Positions 33,170-34,346 of a DNA stretch of 34,346 bases are shown here, piece after piece (the stretch's first letter is position 1; each line of letters starts with the position of its first letter). The position numbers and the translations under genes are program-made. The stretch lies in assembly GCA_910584235.1 (NCBI GenBank), contig CAJTZD010000041.1, positions 1-34,346 of the forward strand, in the 5' to 3' direction. The notes beneath the pieces are model-generated. The model was not told where the DNA came from and did no database searches. It saw only the letters and a list, made by a program, of their open reading frames with translations. Origin of the DNA: an uncultured Acetatifactor sp. (lineage in GTDB: Bacteria > Bacillota > Clostridia > Lachnospirales > Lachnospiraceae).

Positions 33170-34346
33170 ATGACAGAAAATTTAGACAATCGTCTAGTAA
33201 AAATCGGTGTCATCGGCGTGGGCGGAAGAGCCGTAGGACTGATCGGGACAATGGCGGAAATGGGATTCGTGGAGATTGCGGCACTCAGCGATGTCAGACC
33301 GGAGAAAATGGAAGAGGGATTGAAAGTGATCCGTGAACACGCGGACTATCCGGTAAGCTGTTATACGGACTACCGGGAACTTCTGGAACGGGAGGACATC
33401 GAGGGTGTAGTCATCGCCACTTCCTGGAATGACCACACGAAGATCGCCATTGCTGCCATGAAAGCAGGAAAGTATACCGGATTCGAGGTGGGGGGAACCT
33501 CCTCCATCCAGCAGTGCTGGGATCTGGTTCACGCTTATGAGGAGACGGGAACGCCCTGCATGATCCTGGAAAACTGCTGTTACGGGCAGTATGAGCTGGC
33601 AGTCCTGAACATGATCCGCAAAGGCTTGTTCGGGGAGATCATCCACGTTGAGGGCAGCTACCAGCATGACCTGCGGGGATTGGCCGAGAAGATCCACGAG
33701 GGATATCAGCGCTCCCTCCATCACATGAAGCGCAATGCGGATCTCTATCCCACCCATGAGATCGGCCCCCTGGCCAAATACCTGAACATCAATCGGGGAA
33801 ACCGTTTCCTGACGCTGACTTCGACGGCGTCCAGAAGCCGGGGACTGGATCTGCGCGCGGCGAAGAGTTATGGAGAGAACAGCCCTATCTGGCACAGACA
33901 TGCCCTGGGAGATGTGGTGACTACGGTGATCAAATGCGCCGGAGGAGAGACGGTTACCATTGTGCACGATACCTCTCTGCCTCGCCCCTACACTCGCAAC
34001 AACGCGGTTCATGGGACGAAAGGAATCTGGATGGAGATCAATCATTCCATGTACTTTGAGCCGGAGAGCTTTACCACGGAAGAGGAAGCCAATGAGATCG
34101 TGGAGCATAAATGGGAGAATGCGGATCCCTACCTGGAGAAATACAGACATCCCATCTGGGATCGTTTTCTGAACGATGGGGTGACCGGAGGACACGGCGG
34201 CATGGATTATCTGGTTCTCCGTGCATTTATATACAGTATACAGCACCATATCCCACTGCCCATCGATGTTTACGACTCTGCGACCTGGATGTCCATCACC
34301 TGCCTTACCGAGGAATCCATCGCCAAGGGAAGCATGCCGGTCTATG
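33170..34346 (+). CDS. GH109-like NAD-dependent glycosidase (Gfo/Idh/MocA fold), 3'-truncated
   Basis: Open frame from the ATG at 33170 to the window edge, 392 codons, with AATAGGAGA upstream. The N-terminal Rossmann domain starts 'VKIGVIGVGGRAVGLIGTM', then 'VVIATSWNDHTKIAIAAMKAGK' and 'FEVGGTSSIQQCW', as in Gfo/Idh/MocA oxidoreductases. Two later stretches, 'ADLYPTHEIGPLAKYLNINRG' and 'VTGGHGGMDYLVLRAFIY', are hallmarks of the GH109 branch, whose members use tightly bound NAD+ to hydrolyse alpha-GalNAc by oxidation, elimination and re-reduction. No signal peptide is visible, so it is predicted to be cytoplasmic. It follows a GH36-like gene in the same orientation, behind a tandem repeat. 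A plain sugar dehydrogenase remains possible, but these motifs argue against it. GH109 proteins usually have 400-460 residues, so little is missing. Confidence 0.82.
   Translation, partial: MTENLDNRLVKIGVIGVGGRAVGLIGTMAEMGFVEIAALSDVRPEKMEEGLKVIREHADYPVSCYTDYRELLEREDIEGVVIATSWNDHTKIAIAAMKAGKYTGFEVGGTSSIQQCWDLVHAYEETGTPCMILENCCYGQYELAVLNMIRKGLFGEIIHVEGSYQHDLRGLAEKIHEGYQRSLHHMKRNADLYPTHEIGPLAKYLNINRGNRFLTLTSTASRSRGLDLRAAKSYGENSPIWHRHALGDVVTTVIKCAGGETVTIVHDTSLPRPYTRNNAVHGTKGIWMEINHSMYFEPESFTTEEEANEIVEHKWENADPYLEKYRHPIWDRFLNDGVTGGHGGMDYLVLRAFIYSIQHHIPLPIDVYDSATWMSITCLTEESIAKGSMPVY

Noticed and set aside
32763..33213. Small proteins encoded by the 104-bp repeat
   Set aside because: The period is not a multiple of three, so each copy is read in a different frame. 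There is no ribosome site for the open frames seen on either strand.
33194..34249. Long open frame of 351 codons on the minus strand
   Set aside because: It lies wholly antisense to the GH109-like gene, whose motifs are clear. The minus-strand translation has no recognisable family and no ribosome site.

Overview
The window looks like a chromosomal carbohydrate-utilisation region of a Gram-positive Clostridia member, most likely a Lachnospiraceae gut commensal. This is inferred from strong AGGAGG-type ribosome sites, GC-rich genes separated by AT-rich control regions, lipobox-bearing binding proteins, CUT1 sugar transporters with no linked ATPase, and the family mix. No species can be named from sequence alone. 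No tRNA, rRNA, CRISPR array, transposase or phage gene was seen.

Layout. (1) 1-1350: the 3' part of gltD (glutamate synthase small chain), unrelated to what follows. (2) 1448-2380, minus strand: an ArsR-type winged-helix regulator with a large C-terminal beta-rich domain. It is divergent from the first sugar operon, with promoters on both sides and a perfect 17-bp inverted repeat near the predicted start of the operon. (3) 2768-22939: a co-directional operon-like run. It encodes a cytoplasmic GH2 enzyme, a giant membrane-anchored solute-binding protein with carbohydrate-binding-like domains, a MalF-type permease, an NHL/TPR/Yip1 membrane protein, a secreted DUF5696-like protein, a second MalF-type and a MalG-type permease, a lipoprotein binding protein, another MalG-type permease, a GH43 lipoprotein with extra beta-sandwich domains, and a GH2 beta-mannosidase. 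(4) 23167-24707: an acetyltransferase/glycosyltransferase pair of surface-polysaccharide type behind its own very good sigma-A promoter. (5) 25257 to the window end: a second sugar operon with an LplB/LplC-type permease pair, a lipoprotein binding protein, a membrane-bound AraC regulator, a GH36-like enzyme, a 104-bp tandem repeat, and a GH109-like NAD-dependent glycosidase that runs off the window.

How it may work. In the first locus the GH43 lipoprotein and the secreted DUF5696-like protein would act outside the cell. Two binding proteins and four permease subunits would import the products, powered by a shared MsmX-type ATPase encoded elsewhere. The two signal-less GH2 enzymes would finish digestion inside. 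In the second locus the fused membrane AraC protein would sense an outside ligand, and the cytoplasmic GH36-like and GH109-like enzymes would process alpha-linked galactose/GalNAc-type sugars. Substrates are inferences.

The best candidate for an undescribed system is the block 4523-16987, where two CUT1 transporters are interleaved with an NHL/Yip1 membrane protein and a DUF5696-like secreted protein. Other notable items are the likely ArsR operator, in-frame minisatellites in two adjacent glycosidases, hairpins bracketing the second binding-protein gene, and the 104-bp repeat ahead of the GH109-like gene.
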